Assembly: GCF_019703515.2 (NCBI RefSeq)
Contig: NC_059374.1
Span: 13,738,245 to 13,802,244 of the forward strand
DNA length: 64,000 nt
Direction: 5' to 3'
Origin: Myxocyprinus asiaticus
Lineage: Eukaryota > Chordata > Actinopteri > Cypriniformes > Catostomidae
The notes beneath the pieces were generated by a model, which was given only the letters and a program-made list of their open reading frames with translations, searched no databases and was not told the origin of the DNA. A program made the translations under genes and the position numbers. Shown here piece by piece: positions 46,380 to 57,129 of the stretch. Within the stretch, counting starts at the first letter, position 1, and every line of letters starts with the position of its first letter.

Positions 46380-46790
46380 AGCTAGTTGTGGTGTTTCGTA
46401 TAGGGACCACTAGTGTCACTACATCGACACAACGTCGAGTGAGTGACAGATAGGGAATGTCCTGGTTACTTTCGTAACCTCCGTTCCCTGATGGAGGGAA
46501 TGAGATGTTGTGTCTCTCCTGCCACAACACTGAACTACCCGCTGAAATGGCCAGGACCCTGTCTCGGCTCCTCAGCACCAAACTTGAATGAGTGGTTGCG
46601 AGCCAGCTCCTTTTATACCCGTATGTCCGGTGGAGTGGCATGCAAATTCCACTCGCCAATTCCCATTGGCCTTTTCTCAAAGATCATAGGTGTTTGGGGC
46701 TCCCAAGGGTGACCCCTAGTGTCACTACATCAACACAATGTCTCGTTCCCTCCATCAGGGAACGGAGGTTACGAAAGTAACCAGGACGAT
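46380..46790. repeat. DIRS right end with complementary region and 42-base inverted repeat
   Basis: The block gtgtcactacatcgacac at 46403-46445 is the complementary region that mirrors the left terminus. Arms 46459-46500 and 46746-46787 are perfect reverse complements over 42 bases (gtcctggttactttcgtaac and on). Between them lies the inverted copy of the left terminus. This is the expected anatomy of a DIRS right end and can fold into a long stem. Confidence 0.8.
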
Positions 46791-47702
46791 CTATTAGGTT
46801 CATAATGGCCAATGCTAAAAAAAATTAAAAAAAGAAGAAGAAAATGCTATTTTTAATTTCATAACAAATTTCAAATTGAATTGTGTGACCTTTAGCAAAA
46901 TTAAATTAGTAAAACTTTAAATATTGAAGGTTTTTTTCAATCAATTTTGTTAAAGATTACTCATTTCACTTGGATGGAAATTTGTTATGAAATTGAAGTA
47001 CACAAATCTTAAAATGCATACTGTTAATCTTGAAATTATTTTTTCAGTGAATGTTTAAATACATTTATTTGATTTCGATTGATTTAAATTTACAAATGTT
47101 TTTAAACTTTATACATAATTTAATTCTTTATACATATACATTTATACATTTTAAAACATTTAAATGTTCATTGTGAACCATAAACTCAAGAAACCTGCTT
47201 AGTGCTAGAATAAGTAAATAACTTGTTAAACCGATACACACAAACACACACATACAAAAATTACACCTTTTATTTATTTTTTTATTTTATTTTTTTTACA
47301 CATTTCAATTTCATCAAATTCAACGGAGTGATATTTAAAATAATAAAATGTAAAAAAAAATAAAAATACAAATAAAAAAAACTAAAAAAAAAAAACTACA
47401 TATTTTAAGTTTTATTATTTTAATTTAGTTAAAAAATACACAATTCAATTTGATGGAATTTTGTTATGTTATGAAATTTAAATGAATATCTTTAAAATAA
47501 GCAAAATATATTGAGTGTATCGATAGTGTACTGTAGAATTGTTTGATTGAATTATTTACTGTACATGTGATAATTTCCATATAAAACAAGGAGTAAACAA
47601 TCATAATTAATTTGTTTTATTTCTTGTACGATGGCCAGCAATATGTTTTTCGGTCATTGATCAGGTGTCAAGGAATTTTCCAGGGCCATGGTGAAAACCC
47701 TA

Positions 47703-48767
47703 CTTAATGACCTACTGTTGTCGAATTCACAGTGTGATCAATCTGCATACTGAAAAATAAAGTTAGTAGCATCACACTCACTGCTTTTAATTAGTAACCT
47801 CCCAACACTTTTGACTAGTGGTAGAACAAGTCGAAACTAGTTGTTGCAACATCTATAATGTACACCAATGAAGTTAAGGTCTTCATATTCCCTGCTCCTT
47901 AATAATGCAGGGGGAAAATAATGATTACATTATGTGAAGAATTGAGCCTTTAAGTTGTCTTGAAGCTAATAGGGAATATAATGAATAATTGCCCCTTATG
48001 CCAGCAACAAATTATTTAACATACACAGTACTGCATCTTATTCCAAAGGCCACAATGAGCATAAAAAGTCTAATATGGGCCTTAGTGAATATTTTCTGCC
48101 CTTCCTGTGCAGATCACTTTATTCATTTGCTGGTCTCCTCTTCATACTTTGAAACACATGGTCAAATTATTGAATAGTTTCTGGGGTGTGAAGCCACAGT
48201 TCACATAATATTTCAATGAAGGTCACTGCAGAGAATGGGAACAAATTGTTCTCCATGGAAACCTGTGGTCCAATTAGATCCGCTTTCTGTTTGCGCAGCT
48301 TAGCAACTCTAGATAATGTGTAGGAAATGTCCATTTAGCTCCACACATTAGCTCCAGCAGTCATCTTAGGGTTAGCGGCCACAAGCCTTGGCCTAATGTC
48401 TGCCCAGAATATTACAGAATATTTGTGTGAAAAAATTTAGAGTTTCAGGCATCATGTTCAAGCTTTGAACTCTGTCTGGAGCAAACACCATAGCTCTGTT
48501 CTGAAACCTAGTGAGCTGTCTAACTAGACAGCATTTAAAGGCATTTTTGGTGCATTCCTGACATACGAAGGTTGTTCCAATCAGTGTAGGCAGTAAATTA
48601 GTGTGATTTGTAAGATATATTTTTCATCAGCATCACACCAAAATCTAACACACACAACATTAGCTTGGGAGCTAACATAACAGACTGGGAGACCAGCTTA
48701 AGGCTTAGTCTGGTTTGACCTTTATTTTTCTCAGCAGGGTGTTTACATAATTTTATATATACATATA
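47703..48767. other. Non-coding stretch, partly enhancer-like
   Basis: The part 48180-48480 is repeat-free with balanced composition (gtggtccaattagatccgc, ggttagcggccacaagcc) and could be a conserved non-coding element. The part 48655-48740 is the AGGCTGGTTT-type fold-back repeat. No gene is supported. Confidence 0.35.
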
Positions 48768-49294
48768 CACAACCAGTCAAAACTTTTGAAACACTTGACT
48801 GAAATGTTTCTCATGATCTTAAAAATCTTTTGATCTGAAGGTGTATGCTTAAATGTTTGGAAAAAAAAAAATAATGTTTTGTAGACAAAAATATAATTGT
48901 GCCACCATATTAATGTATTTCATTATAAAACTAAAATTGAATAAAAAATAAATTAAAAAAAAGTTGATGACTTGGACCAAATAATAAAGAAAAGCAGCCA
49001 ATATGTGCCCAACATAGATGGGAACTCCTTCAATACTGTTTAAAAAGCATCCCAGGGTGATACCTGTCAAGAGTACATGTCTGCAAATTCTAGGCAAAGG
49101 GTGACTACTTTGAAGATGCTAAAATATAACACAGTTTTGATTTATTTTGTCCTTTTTTTAGTCCTTTTATGTTATTCCATAGTTTTGACGACTTTACTAT
49201 TATTCTAAAATATGAAAAAATAAAAATAATATTATATATATATATATATAAAATAAAGAATGAGTATGTGTTTCAAAACTTTTGACCGGTAGTG
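48768..49294. mobile_element. Tc1-type MITE with CACTACCGGTCAAAAG ends
   Basis: The left end cacaaccagtcaaaactttt and the complement of the right end cactaccggtcaaaagtttt are inverted repeats flanked by TA (48766-48767 and 49295-49296). The interior (tcaagagtacatgtctgc, agggtgactactttgaag) is a deletion remnant of a Tc1 family. No catalytic motif is readable. Confidence 0.75.
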
Positions 49295-49443
49295 TATATA
49301 TACAGTACTGAGCAAAGGTTTTAGGGACATGTGAAAAATGTTGCATAGTGAGGATTTCTTCTAAAATAGTGCCATAATTAGTTTTCATTTTTCAATTAAC
49401 ATCATCCAAAGTCTAGTAAACATAAAAAAAGCTAAATCAATAC

Positions 49444-49801
49444 TGTAACGTCTGAAAGGAGGTCATGAGAGCAGGATCCAAGAGCAGCAAGTTTTAATGA
49501 TAAATGAATCAAAATACAAAACAGGGTAAAACTGGGGACCATGAAGCAAGAACAAAATGTAAACAAAAAAGAACTAACTGGGAACAAGAACTTAAGAAAC
49601 ACATGCATAAACAAAACAACTTACAAAGACTGAAAATAAATCAGGGCATTATATACACAAAGGATAATGAGTTAATGAAACACAGGTGAGGACAATCGAG
49701 GACAGCTGGCAGTGATGAGGGCAGGGAATTATGGGAAATGTAGTCTGGGAGGAACAGATAACAGGGGAGAAACACAAAGCAAACAACAGTGAATCGTGAC
49801 A
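49444..49801 (-). mobile_element. Solo LTR
   Basis: The segment runs from tgtaacgtctg to aatcgtgaca, that is TGTCACG to CGTTACA on the minus strand. The flanks aatac (49439-49443) and aatat (49802-49806) form a 4-5-base target duplication. It contains a TATA-like segment (complement of cattatatac near 49648) and ctgggaggaacag/gggaaatgtagtctggg as in the other LTRs. No internal sequence remains, as expected after recombination between two LTRs. Confidence 0.8.
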
Positions 49802-50026
49802 AATATTTGGTGTGACCAACTTTGCCTTCAAAACAGCACCAATTCTCCTAGGGACACCTGGAGACAATTTGTCTTGGTTGTTGGCAGATAGGGTGTTCCA
49901 AGCTTCTTGGAGAATTTGCCACAGTTCTCCTATCTATTTAGGCTGTCTCAATTGCTTCTGTCTCTTCATGTAATCCCAGACTGACTCGATTTTCAGTGGG
50001 GGTCTCTGTGGGGCCATGCCATCTGT
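49802..50026 (-). pseudogene. Tc1 transposase C-terminal remnant
   Basis: On the minus strand the readable text is PPLKIESVWDYMKRQKQLRQ, a stop, then GELWQILQEAWNTLSANNQ and PRRIGAVLKAKLVTPN. This is the end of a Tc1 transposase, and IESVW holds the last catalytic Glu. The N-terminal and central domains were deleted and the solo LTR landed just after this part. Confidence 0.75.
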
Positions 50027-50188
50027 AGCAGGGCTCCCTGTTCTTCTATTCTATTCTATTTGAATGTTTGGGAGTCTAAAATGCGTATTACCTATTCACA
50101 CACTACAGCTAAAGATATAAATAATCATCTTAAAACAAATGTTTTTGTTAAACCTTTTATTGACTTTATTAAAGACTTTTGCACAGTA

Positions 50189-50235
<47 letters not shown>

Positions 50236-50449
50236 AATATTTGCATTTACTTATTTACACTTGTTAGGGTGTTGCTTTGTTAGCTTAGCAACATGCTAAT
50301 GTCAAACTCTATTTTAATCAAATATGAGTCACATCTCTTGAGCAATTCACATAATGAGTGCCATTTGAGTTACCATATAGGATGGGATGCTGCCTTAGAA
50401 GGTAGCTACCCATGTAGGCAGTAGACAGCAAGGCAGCTCAGTAGGTTTG

Positions 50450-50720
50450 TACAAGTCAAGTCATTTTTATTTGTATAGCGCTTTTCACAACACACATCGT
50501 TTCAAAGCAGCTTTACAGGAAATCATGCATTAACATTGTGTAGTTTGATTTAATATGATTGTAAATTGTGTATAGAAATTAAATGATTAAATAATAATTG
50601 TATGTAGAACCCCTGTGAGCAAGCTGAAGGCGACTGTGGCAAGGAACTCAAAACTCCATAAAATGTTGGTTAATGGATAGGGAAAAACAAACAAAAAAAC
50701 AAAAACAAAAAAAACAGACA
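50450..50720. repeat. Diverged LINE/SINE-tail-like repeat
   Basis: From caagtcaagtcatttttatttg through tagcgcttttcacaacac, tttcaaagcagctttacagg to gagcaagctgaaggcgactg and gcaaggaactcaaaactcc. This is a sequence very common in fish genomes and related to the 134-base segments at 27234 and 33106. A-rich text follows at 50680-50720. Confidence 0.6.
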
Positions 50721-51277
50721 TTTCATGTCCTTCATGTTTGTTCCTCACTATCCTAGACTTTCTGGCTTCCTTTGGATCACAGAAGTATTGTCAGGGTGCT
50801 AACCACCACAAGCAGCGATGCGTATTTGTTTACTGCTGACATTCTTTTTCTCTCTTTTGTGCTCTCGTTTAACAAATGAAGGCAAATTACATGCTCAATT
50901 TAGGGAGGACTTGTCTAGGCTGCAGTTTCTAACAAGGCTTGCTTTGAGAAATAGTCCCACTAACATGCCAAGAAAGGCGTTGGCTGGCTTGTGTTGCCAC
51001 TTGGGGAAGGTATTGACTTTGTCGGCTAAAAGTGCTACTAAAGCGTTATAGATTGTGCCATATGTTGCCATGACTTGAATTGACAGATGTCAGCTCTTGA
51101 CATTAAAAATTGGTCTCAAAGGGATTTTCGATACAGGTCCATTAAATGCTACTTTTTATGTTTACAGCCTCTTACTTCATGATACCTCTTGTAGTACTGC
51201 ATTATTTTTACTTGTTGTTAGCTACTCCAAAGCATACATTGCCATGTGCTTGTACTGTATTAAGAGGTAATGTTTAA
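50721..51277. other. Non-coding stretch, nothing recognised
   Basis: A 77-codon frame at 50818-51051 lacks any recognisable domain or convincing splice context. No other feature is supported. Confidence 0.35.
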
Positions 51278-51465
51278 TTTAAAGGAATTCACCAAAAATA
51301 GAAAATATTCACAACACTTACTCACCCTCATGTCATTCCAAGCCTTTTATTACTTTCATTGGAACAAAAACAGAGAAATCCATTAGTCAATCATAAGTCG
51401 TTATCCACTTAAAATCTTGACGGCAGGTTAATGAGTATGGGAATTTTTTTGGATATAGTTCCCTA
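51278..51465. mobile_element. TTAA MITE, left half only
   Basis: It begins at TTAA with aggaattcaccaaaaatag and continues with cttactcaccctcatgtc and ccattagtcaatcataag. The right half is missing where the DIRS terminus starts at about 51466, so the DIRS fragment interrupted or replaced it. Confidence 0.55.
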
Positions 51466-52544
51466 TCTGTCACTCACTCGACGTTATGTCGATGTAGTGA
51501 CACCAGGAGTCACTCTTGGGAGCCCGAGACACCTCTGGTCTTTGATAAAAGGTCAATGAAAATTGGCGAGTGGTATTTGCATGCCACTCCCCCAGACATA
51601 AGGGTATAAAAGGAGCTGGTATGCAACCACTCATTCAGATTTTCTCTTCAGAGCCGAACAGTCATGCTCACTGAGCTGAATTCTCACGACTGTTCATTCA
51701 CCTCTGCTGGACAAAAATGTCCCCTCGCATCTTCACGAAGGTCGCAGAGGCAGCTTTTGCCCCGTTAAGGGAAGTGGGCATTCACATTCTCAACTATCTT
51801 GATGATTGGCTAATCCTAGCTCACTCTTGGGAAATGTTGTGTGCACACAGGGACTTGGTGCTCTCGCACCTCAGCCGATTAGGGCTTCGAGTCAACTGGG
51901 AAAAGAGCAAGCTCCTCCCGGTTCAGAGCATCTCTTTTCTCGGTTTGGAATTGGACTCAGTCTCAGTGACAGCACGCCTCACGAACGAGCACGCACAGTC
52001 GGTGCTGACCTGTTTGAAGGCGTTCAAACAGAAAACAGCGGTTCCACTGAAACTCTTTCAGAGGCTCCGGGGGCATATGGCATCCTCAGCGGTGGCCACC
52101 CCTCTCGGGTTGATGCATATGAATCTACTTCAGCACTGGCTTCAGACTTGAGTCCCGAGATGGGCATGGCACAGCGGGACACATCGCGTTGCCATCACAT
52201 TGGTCTGTCACCGTCTCTTCAGCCCTTGGACCGACCTCTCATTTCTATGGGCAGGTGTTCCCCTAGAGCAGGTCTCCAGGCACGCCGTGGTCACGACAGA
52301 CACCTCCACAATGGGCTGGGGCGCTGTTTGCAACAGGCACGCAGCCGCCGGCTTATGGACGGGCCCGCGGCTGCGTTGGCACATCAACTGCCTCGAGTTG
52401 TTGGCAATTCTGCTCGCCCTACAGAGGTTCCGGCCGTTGATCCAGGGCAAGCACGTGTTAGTTTGGACAGACAACACGGCAATGGTAGCATATGACAACC
52501 GCCAAGGCAGTCTGCGCTCTCGTTGTATGTCACAACTCGCCCGC
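51466..52544 (+). mobile_element. DIRS-type fragment, copy 2
   Basis: It starts with the same terminus as the other DIRS (ttccctatctgtcactcactc), has a TATA-like tataaaag at 51605-51612, and after a deletion that removes all of gag continues directly into reverse transcriptase and RNase H. It ends abruptly at 52544, where the mariner copy begins. The connecting region, recombinase and right terminus are absent. Confidence 0.8.
51717..52541 (+). pseudogene. DIRS reverse transcriptase and RNase H
   Basis: The frame has the catalytic YLDD motif at residues 27-30 (51795-51806), followed by thumb-like sequence (LGLRVNWEKSKLLPVQSISF, LGLELDSVSV). A TGA at 52149-52151 interrupts it. The same frame then gives RNase H with its acidic residues: TTDTSTMGWG (Asp), HINCLELLAI (Glu) and VWTDNTAMVA (Asp). 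The fingers and palm upstream of YLDD are deleted. The overlapping 229-codon frame at 51806-52495 is a shadow. The enzyme copies element RNA to DNA; this copy cannot. Confidence 0.85.
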
Positions 52545-53891
52545 CAAAAAGGAGTGATTTGTAAATTATATTCACCCTTTACTATATTGAAAGCACTACA
52601 ACTACACATTATATGATGTTTTTCATTGTGTTTTTTGAAAATGTACAGTAATTTCAAATCAGATGATTGCAACATGCTCCAAAAAATTTGGGACAGTCGA
52701 ATGTTTACCACTGTGAAACAACACCATTTCTTCTAATAAAACTTATTAAGCATTTGGGCACTGAAGACACAAGTTTGTTAAGATTAGAAAGTAGAATTTT
52801 CCCTCAATCATCCATTATTTAGGTCTTTAGCTACTTCATTGACATATAGTGTGCTCATAATGCACCACACATTCTCAGTTGGAGATGTTCAGGACTGCAG
52901 GCAGGCCAATCTAGCTCCCACACTCTCTGCTTACACAGCCATGCACTTGAAATCTGGGCAGTATGTGGTTTGAAGTTGTCCTGCTGGGAAATGTATGGAC
53001 GTCACTGGAAAAGACGGTGCTGGATGGCAGTATATGTTGCTCCAGTTTTATATATCTGTTTGCATTCATGGTGTTCTCAAAGATGTTCGAGTTACCCATG
53101 CCATGGGCACTGACACACCCCTGGCCCATACAGACACTGGCTTTTGGACCTGACGCTAATAACAGCTTGGATGGCCCTTTGTCTCTTTGGCCCGGATAAC
53201 ACAACAGCTTTGTTTTTCAAAAACTTTTTGAAATGTGGACTCATTGGACCAAAAAACACAGTTCCACTGTTCTACTTTCCATCTAAGATGAGACCAAGCC
53301 CAGAGAAGTTGTCAGCATTTCTGGACAGTGTTGATGTATGGCTTCTGCTTTGCATAATATAGTCTTAACTTGCATCTGTGGATACAGCCGTGAGTGGTGT
53401 TGACTAACAAAGGTTTACTAAAGTTATCCCAAGCCCATGTTTATGAAATCTGATTCTTCTGATTTGTCTTTGGGGAACATTGTTCTCAAAGTGCTGGATT
53501 ATTTGCTGAAGCATCTGTTGGCAAATTGACAAGTCTCCAATGATCCTTGCTCTTGAAGGACCAGGCTGTTTTTGGAGGCTCCCTATATACTATGACATGA
53601 TTGCCTCACCTGTTTAACATCTCCTGTTTCACTTTGCTTTGTTATTTTAACTCATCAAATTGTTATTAATCTTAAATTGCCCCAACTTTTTTTGGAGTGT
53701 GTTGCAATCATTTGATTTGAAATTACTGTACATTTAAAAAAAAAAACAATGAAATTCACAAGGAAAAACATTGTATAATGTGTAGTTGTAGTGCTTTCAA
53801 TATAGTAAAGGGTGAATATAATTTACAAATCACTCCTTTTTGTTTTTATTAGCATTTTTCATACTGTCCCAACTTTTTCGGTATTGGGTTG
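52545..53891 (-). mobile_element. Mariner/Tc1-type transposon, copy 2, one end missing
   Basis: The right end cccaactttttcggtattgggttg is followed by TA (53892-53893). On the left the first roughly 45 bases of the terminal repeat are absent and the element starts inside it (aaaaaggagtgatttgtaaa). The minus strand carries transposase remnants: LDWPACS (near 52900), SQQDNFKPHTA near 52970, and a block ending VVLSGPKRQRAIQAVI (53145-53215). It is the same family as 12912-14124, and this copy retains more of the middle of the transposase. Confidence 0.7.
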
Positions 53892-53893
53892 TA

Positions 53894-54160
53894 CAGGAAA
53901 ACAAAAACTATGGTAATAAAAATCACAATTTTGTGGTTGTTATGGTTTTACTATACAAATACCATAGTTTAACTATGGTTTACAATAGAAATACTGTAGA
54001 CTTTAGTAACCATAGTTTTTGGCAGAAATCATGATTTTTTCTATAGTAATTTTGTAGTAACCATGTCTGTTGTAGGCTAAGACATACTTTTTACTATGAA
54101 TATCAAGGTTAAAATATGGTTACTATAATACAACCATGGTAAATTTATTGTGAGGGAATG
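53894..54160. repeat. ACCATAGTT-rich repeat
   Basis: Copies of aaccatagtt, actatggttt and accatggtaa occur in both orientations between 53910 and 54150 (ataccatagtttaactatgg, gtaaccatagtttttgg). It is a low-complexity fold-back repeat typical of fish MITEs. Non-coding. Confidence 0.55.
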
Positions 54161-55681
54161 CAAACTATTGCGAGGGAACGCAAACTATTTCAGAAAAAAA
54201 AAATGCCCACCATGTCCACTAAGGACAGCTAAACAACACAGGGATATTTAAGCAGCATTGCAATACTTTATATAAAGAAGCTTATTTAAAGCTAATGACA
54301 ACTATTGTAAAGGTGTTGAGTCTGTAGTAAACATTGAGATGCAGAGGAGATTCAAGTGTAATTTCACTGAATTTTTCACATGCTCAGCTTGTACTGATTT
54401 TAAGGGCTCACATCCAAAAAAACTACATTAAACACACCCTATTAAGTTTTATGGTGTTAATGTTGGAATCTGTAGATTGTCTTGAATAATAATAAAAACA
54501 GTCCACCTTAAAGCATAATATTTCAAATGTTCTTAGTTTAAAGGCAGAACCTGGGATGGAAAAACTGATCATCTGAAAGAGACTCTGAATGCTTCACTGA
54601 CAGCACATGCACATAAAGACATCTATTTGATGTGCCTATTCACCTGGAATATGTAATCTTTACAGTGATTGCTGCTTATCTGTAATATGTTACTAAAATA
54701 TTCCCTGCCTGATTTTCGAAATACATTCAGCACAATGTATTTTCACGTTTATGAGTTAATTGTTTATCAGATGTTTGTACACTAATATTCAGGCTTCAGA
54801 AATAATATTTGACTATTGGCAAATGCAAGTAAATAATTTGCCAGTGACTTTATTAGGAACTACAGCATTACATGGTTTAAGATGAACTGTAAGAAATTTG
54901 ATTTAAGTGGCGTGAGCAAATTAATCAAAGAGATCAAAATGGATGACCAAAGAAAACAACTGCCACAACTTGATTGACATGGTCTCATAGAATCACGCTA
55001 CTATACCTACATTTTTGCTAAATTATTGTATAATTATTATTAGTGGCTTGTTGTATGTATCGCGGTAGTTTCCTTGTATAATGAACACTAGAGGCGCTAC
55101 AACAATCGGCTTTTCTTCACTTTCTCACAAAACATGAGTAAAACTTCAGATTATCAGTTAATAAACACATACTTTTCTCCCTGCTCCTCACTTGAGGTTG
55201 CTCAAGCATGATCAAATTGCGAGGTAGCTTAAATGATGGAGCATTGAGCGAGTTTCAAAGGACCGGGATATGAGTTCTGAAGAGCGTGAGAGTCGACACT
55301 TGGGCCTTAAGTTTCAAATAAACACCACAAAATGCCATGGTTGCTTCAGGAATTGCGTTTTTCATGTCACATTTACTTTTTATTACACTATCACTTATGT
55401 GCAGGTTTGAGGTTTAGAGTAGGAAGGTAGGTTTTGTTGATTTAAAACAAAAGGCATTTACCATTAAATACCTCATCTGTTTGGAAGAAAATGTAATTCG
55501 CCTGTAGCATCACTTAATGTACATTTCACCTTGGAACTGCCAGGATTTGTCTAAGGAACCATGTGATAACATTTTGCAAAAATGTCGCCACAATCAAAGA
55601 ATTTTCCTCACTTAATTCCTCAATTCCTCCAAAAAAATAAAAAAATAAAAAAATAAATAAATAAATCTATTGCCTGCAGAT
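54161..55681. other. AT-rich stretch, nothing recognised
   Basis: No transposon end, exon or RNA gene is supported. An AAATA-type run lies at about 55630-55668 just before the next hAT element. Confidence 0.4.
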
Positions 55682-56112
55682 TAGAGGTCAACCCATAGTG
55701 GATTTTGGCGATACGATAACTAAGACATTAGTAAAGGCTGTTAAAACTTTCTTAGACTTTACTTACTTTAATGAGCACAGACATAGAGGCTACAAGAAAA
55801 AATAAAATACTAGATATGAAGTTGGAGACACAATGTATGTGCTGATGGGACACGTTTCCATTTAGTCGCATTTTTCTTTTAATGCCATCACTTCATTTTA
55901 GAACACTTGATTTATCTCATCAAAATAACCAAATTTGCATTAAAGTGAGGATAAAAATATGAATAAATATTGTTAGTCAGTTGATATAACTGTAAAATCC
56001 TCCAACGCCGGCCACAGAGAAAAAAAAAACTATAAAAACAGATAACCGATAGTTCCAAAAAGCAACTATCGGCACCGATTAATCGGTAAAACCGATATAT
56101 CATCTACCTCTA
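55682..56112. mobile_element. hAT-type element, degraded relative of 21680-22498
   Basis: The left end tagaggtcaacccatagtgg and right end ccgatatatcatctacctcta are imperfect inverted repeats. The subterminal phrases taaccgatagtt and gattaatcggtaaaaccg are typical of the GGTCGACCGATAT family. The flanking octamers agree at only 5 of 8, so it is an old copy. Confidence 0.55.
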
Positions 56113-56419
56113 ATGCAATTTTTCCTCACTTACTGTAACAGGTGAGGCAAAAAGTTAATTTTAGACCCTGCAAATATGATGCTTAAAATGAAATGCAATG
56201 CTTTTCAGATAGACGATGCACTCTTTCACAGACATTTCACAAAATATGTGTACTTATTCTTGGTCCTGAAGTAAAATAACCTTTACATTATCTGTTAATT
56301 GTGTTGATAAATGTTTGCTTGGCTCAAATGTTAGATTTAAGACACTCCTCTTGAGTTTCTTACTTTAACAGGAAAGATTGTTTACTCTTAATCACAAAAA
56401 GCCTATTACTCGCGATCTT

Positions 56420-56860
56420 TATAAACCCAGGAATATGTAAGAGCCACGCCAACACTCGAGGCTCTTTTAATAAATGAATTTCCCCTTACACATTTCCCAT
56501 GCGCAATGCACCTCCTCACTGCACCTACATTCATTGATTGGCATGCTCTAAATGCCAATGATGTTTCAGTGGGCGAACATGAGCCTGCGTTGGAAGGAAG
56601 CAGAGGGAAGACAAATGTCTCCTTCACAGAAGACTAGATTCTGATTATCTGGCTCCCCGCAAAGCGGGCCACTGGAGCTACGGTAACTGGCGGGAGTTTG
56701 GGAGGGAAGCAGGAAAACAATGAGGCAGGGAACAGGGCAGGGAAGCAACTTGGCAGGCGATGGATAGGCAGGGGAGGCAGGCAGACAGACAGATAAGAAG
56801 AGACAGAGTGTGATGGCAGTCTCTTAGCCCCGCTCACGCTGCTTGGCTTGATTAATCCCT
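56420..56860. other. Candidate conserved non-coding element
   Basis: A GC-rich block without repeats at its core (attcattgattggcatgctc, agactagattctgattatctgg, gcccactggagctacgg-like). The right part is a G/A-rich ggcaggga repeat-like tract (56700-56800). Three overlapping minus-strand frames have low-complexity content and no domain. Enhancer-like by texture. Confidence 0.3.
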
Positions 56861-57129
56861 CCCCGACTACAAACACACACAGTCTTCATCTGGAGGGTGT
56901 GTGTGTGTGTATGTGTGTGTTTGGAATGAGAGGGAGTGTGGAGACAGCTATTGCATGCCTTTGTATGTCGCCATATATGCATGTGACTGTGTCAGCAAAA
57001 GAGATAAGATGTGTGTCTTATGTGCTTGCATACAAATTAAGGTTGTGGTTATCTGGGGGGGTGTGTAGGTGTAAAAGAGAAGATGGCTCAAAAAATGAGT
57101 GTTTTAAGACAGAAGGAGAGAGATAAAAC

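Larger units (their letters stand above)
42838..46790 (+). mobile_element. DIRS-type retrotransposon, internally deleted
   Basis: It has inverted, not direct, terminal repeats: 42861-42986 is the reverse complement of 46588-46737, with a small deletion on the left side. The order gag, reverse transcriptase remnant, connecting region, tyrosine recombinase, complementary region at 46380-46475 is that of DIRS elements, which integrate by a tyrosine recombinase and make no target duplication. A TATA-like tataaaag lies at 42959-42966. Large internal deletions removed most of the reverse transcriptase and RNase H. Confidence 0.85.
42398..47702. mobile_element. hAT-type element hosting a DIRS retrotransposon
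   Basis: The ends tagggttttcacc (42398-42410) and ggtgaaaacccta (47690-47702) are a perfect 13-base inverted repeat. The flanking octamers ctttacga and cttaatga agree at 6 of 8. Subterminal phrases also mirror each other (ccaggattttcaagg versus aaggaattttccagg). Without the DIRS insert it is about 1.35 kb. Its right part (46850-47600) is extremely AT-rich. No transposase is visible. Confidence 0.7.
49303..50191 (-). mobile_element. Tc1-type element carrying a solo LTR
   Basis: The ends cagtactgagcaaaggtttt and the complement of aagacttttgcacagtactg are inverted repeats flanked by TA (49301-49302 and 50192-50193). Without the LTR it is about 530 bases, a deletion derivative of a 1.6-kb-class Tc1 element. 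It begins eight bases after the previous MITE, so two Tc1-type elements lie almost end to end. An (AT)n tract follows at 50191-50233. Confidence 0.75.

Noticed and set aside
51806..52495. 229-codon plus-strand frame
   Set aside because: It overlaps the true reverse transcriptase and RNase H frame, which holds YLDD and the RNase H acidic residues.
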